A DNA stretch of 64,000 bases. It comes from Leifsonia sp. Root112D2 (GTDB lineage: Bacteria > Actinomycetota > Actinomycetes > Actinomycetales > Microbacteriaceae). The notes below the pieces were generated by a model. The model searched no databases. It was not told the origin of the DNA and was given only the letters and a program-made list of their open reading frames with translations. The stretch covers positions 1,853,480-1,917,479 of the forward strand of contig NZ_LMCU01000001.1 in NCBI RefSeq assembly GCF_001424905.1. The letters are read 5' to 3'. Shown here one piece after another: positions 62,418 to 64,000 of the stretch. The position numbers were made by a program, and so were the translations under genes. Each line of letters opens with the position of its first letter. The first letter of the stretch is position 1.

Positions 62418-64000
62418 ATGGCCAACCGGCTCGCGGATGCGATAAGCCCCTATCTGCGCTCCCACGCCGAGAATCCCGTCGACTGGTACCCGTGGGGCGA
62501 AGAGGCATTCGCCGAGGCCACACGGCGCGACGTGCCCGTACTGGTCTCGATCGGTTACTCGACGTGTCACTGGTGCCACGTGATGGCGCGCGAGACGTTC
62601 TCCGATCCGGCGCTCGCGGCCCGGCTCAACGAAGGATTCGTGGCGATCAAGGTGGACCGGGAGGAGCATCCGGATGTCGACGCGAGTTATCTCGCCTCGG
62701 CCGGCGCGTTCACGCCCAACCTCGGCTGGCCGCTGAACGTCTTCGTGACCCCGAACGGTCGTGCGTTCTTCGCCGGCACGTACTTTCCCCCGCGGCCGGC
62801 GCCGGGGCAGGCCTCGTTCGCCCAGGTGCTCACCGCGGTCTCCGAGGCGTGGACCGACCACCGCGCCGAGGTGGAGGGCAGCGCGGCACAGGTGGCCGAG
62901 GCGCTGGCCGCGGCATCCGGCTCGACGCAGCTCTCGGAGTTGCCGGATGCGACAGCGCTCGATCGTGTCGTGACGCAGCTTGCCGGTTTCGAGGACACGC
63001 TCTTCGGCGGGTTCGGCGCCGCGCCGAAGTTTCCCGTCGTGCCGGTGCTCGGCTTTCTGCTCGAGTACGGGGCCCGGCCCGGCATCGCGGGTGGTGGTGG
63101 CGAGGCGCTGGCGCTCGCGCGACGTGCGCTGGAGGCCATGGCAGCCTCCCCGTTGCGCGACCCGGTAGAAGGCGGCTTCTTCCGCTACGCCGTGAATCGC
63201 GATTGGAGTCAACCGCACTACGAGCGCATGCTCTACGACAACGCGCAACTGCTCGACGCATACACGCGAGCGTGGCAGCTCGCAGAGTATGCCGATGACG
63301 GAATATACCGGGCGGCGACGGGTATCGCGCGCTTTCTGACCGCTGTGATGCAACTGCCGTCCGGCGGTTTCGCCTCGGCACAGGACTCGGAGAGCACGGT
63401 CGATGGAGAGCGCGTCGAGGGCGGCTACTACGCGCTCGGCGCTGAGGATCGAGCCGAGCAGATCGCGCCGGCCCTCGACGAGAAGGTGCTCACCGGCTGG
63501 AACGGTCTCGCCATCGGCGCCCTCGCCCGCGCCGGTTTCGCGTTCGGCATGCCGCAGCTGGTCGATGCAGCGCGTCAGGCAGCGGATCATCTGCTCGCGA
63601 CGCATATTCGCGCGGACGGCACGCTGGTGCGGGCATCCATCGGTGATCGCGTGTCGGACGCGTCGGCCACGCTCGAAGACTACGGACTGTTCTCCGGCGG
63701 CCTGCTCGAGTTGGCTCGTGCCACCGGCGATGCGCGCTACGCGCAGGCGGCGCGCAGCCTCGTGGATGCGACACTGGCGGCTGCCGACGCCGCAGCGGTC
63801 ATGCCGTTCGCTGTTCCGGGAGGAGCGGATCGGGTGCTCGCCGCACAGGGGCTCGCCCTCGAGGCCGACCCCTCCGAAGGGGCATACCCATCGGGGCTCT
63901 CCGCCACCGCCGCGGCCGCGCGCGGTCTCTTCCTGCTCACCGCCGAGCGTCGATATGCGGATGCCGCGCGCGCGGTACTCGCGCATGTCGTGGCCCCGGC
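62418..64000 (+). CDS. Thioredoxin-domain protein DUF255 (YyaL/SPATA20-like), cut by window edge
   Basis: The first 527 codons are in the window, and the frame runs off the right end without a stop. ANRLADAISPYLRSHAENPVDWYPWGEEAF is the DUF255 start; ISYSTCHWCHVM-like sequence (GYSTCHWCHVMARETF) is the thioredoxin-fold CxWCH motif; the later part is a six-hairpin-glycosidase-like helical domain (PKFPVVPVL, HYERMLYDNAQLLDAY). The family is of uncertain function, possibly a redox or epimerase enzyme. TAGGCT ends six bases before the ATG. Confidence 0.92.
   Translation, partial: MANRLADAISPYLRSHAENPVDWYPWGEEAFAEATRRDVPVLVSIGYSTCHWCHVMARETFSDPALAARLNEGFVAIKVDREEHPDVDASYLASAGAFTPNLGWPLNVFVTPNGRAFFAGTYFPPRPAPGQASFAQVLTAVSEAWTDHRAEVEGSAAQVAEALAAASGSTQLSELPDATALDRVVTQLAGFEDTLFGGFGAAPKFPVVPVLGFLLEYGARPGIAGGGGEALALARRALEAMAASPLRDPVEGGFFRYAVNRDWSQPHYERMLYDNAQLLDAYTRAWQLAEYADDGIYRAATGIARFLTAVMQLPSGGFASAQDSESTVDGERVEGGYYALGAEDRAEQIAPALDEKVLTGWNGLAIGALARAGFAFGMPQLVDAARQAADHLLATHIRADGTLVRASIGDRVSDASATLEDYGLFSGGLLELARATGDARYAQAARSLVDATLAAADAAAVMPFAVPGGADRVLAAQGLALEADPSEGAYPSGLSATAAAARGLFLLTAERRYADAARAVLAHVVAP

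Overview
The window is a high-GC chromosomal segment, most likely from an actinobacterium of the Microbacteriaceae or a close relative. The evidence is the very GC-rich third codon positions, the frequent GGATGCC/GCATCCG words inside genes, GTG starts, TetR/MarR regulators beside small redox operons, and the 5-formyltetrahydrofolate cyclo-ligase / galU / GNAT gene order. I see no insertion sequence, prophage, rRNA or CRISPR array. Genes are dense on both strands and no gap exceeds about 300 bases.

Layout. 1-9.4 kb: a DUF6230 gene (cut by the edge) divergent from a TetR gene with a perfect palindromic operator between them; YedK, a TRIC-type channel, an M20 amidohydrolase, a DksA/TraR-type protein, YchJ, a RecQ-family helicase, DUF488, and a phytoene-desaturase-like oxidoreductase with an SRPBCC protein. 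9.4-18.2 kb: a redox cluster (FAD reductase and SDR on one strand; membrane protein, gluconate-dehydrogenase-subunit-3-like protein, GMC oxidoreductase, TPP enzyme and enolase-superfamily enzyme on the other) ending at a TetR gene. 18.4-23.3 kb: a sigma-70 factor and a 1248-residue helicase-like protein whose catalytic motifs are eroded. 23.3-29.2 kb: MscL, FmdB-type protein, 5-FCL, GalU, GNAT, a membrane protein, an unannotated zinc-ribbon microprotein, an NmrA-type reductase and tRNA-Ala(CGC). 29.2-34.1 kb: two MarR-controlled redox modules, each with visible repeated operators, separated by an Fpg/Nei glycosylase. 34-43 kb: assorted enzymes, an AhpD/hemerythrin pair, a DUF4349 lipoprotein, two aldo/keto reductases and an MFS transporter. 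43-47 kb: class I ribonucleotide reductase. 47-54.7 kb: an amino-acid ABC transporter, a CorA relative and HrpA. 54.8-64 kb: TetR/MFS pair, VOC protein, acyl-CoA ligase, aldo/keto reductase, an iron-storage encapsulin operon, two tandem flavin-reductase paralogues, and a thioredoxin-domain (DUF255) protein cut by the right edge.

Most notable. (1) The ribonucleotide reductase alpha subunit lacks its C-terminal redox cysteine pair; a 22-codon ORF overlapping its stop codon (TAATG) encodes just such a tail ending in CESCQ. The beta subunit has Phe in place of the radical Tyr, and its ligand spacing matches the chlamydial Mn/Fe class Ic enzyme exactly. (2) A large UPF1/DUF4011-like helicase-nuclease has lost the Walker A lysine and the Walker B glutamate but remains an intact ORF. 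(3) About two dozen genes share a TANNNT-like -10 box placed 6-7 nt before the start codon, so they are probably leaderless. This set many of the starts chosen here; in four cases the -10 box includes the stop codon of the gene upstream. (4) An encapsulin operon has a ferritin-like cargo carrying a classic C-terminal loading peptide.
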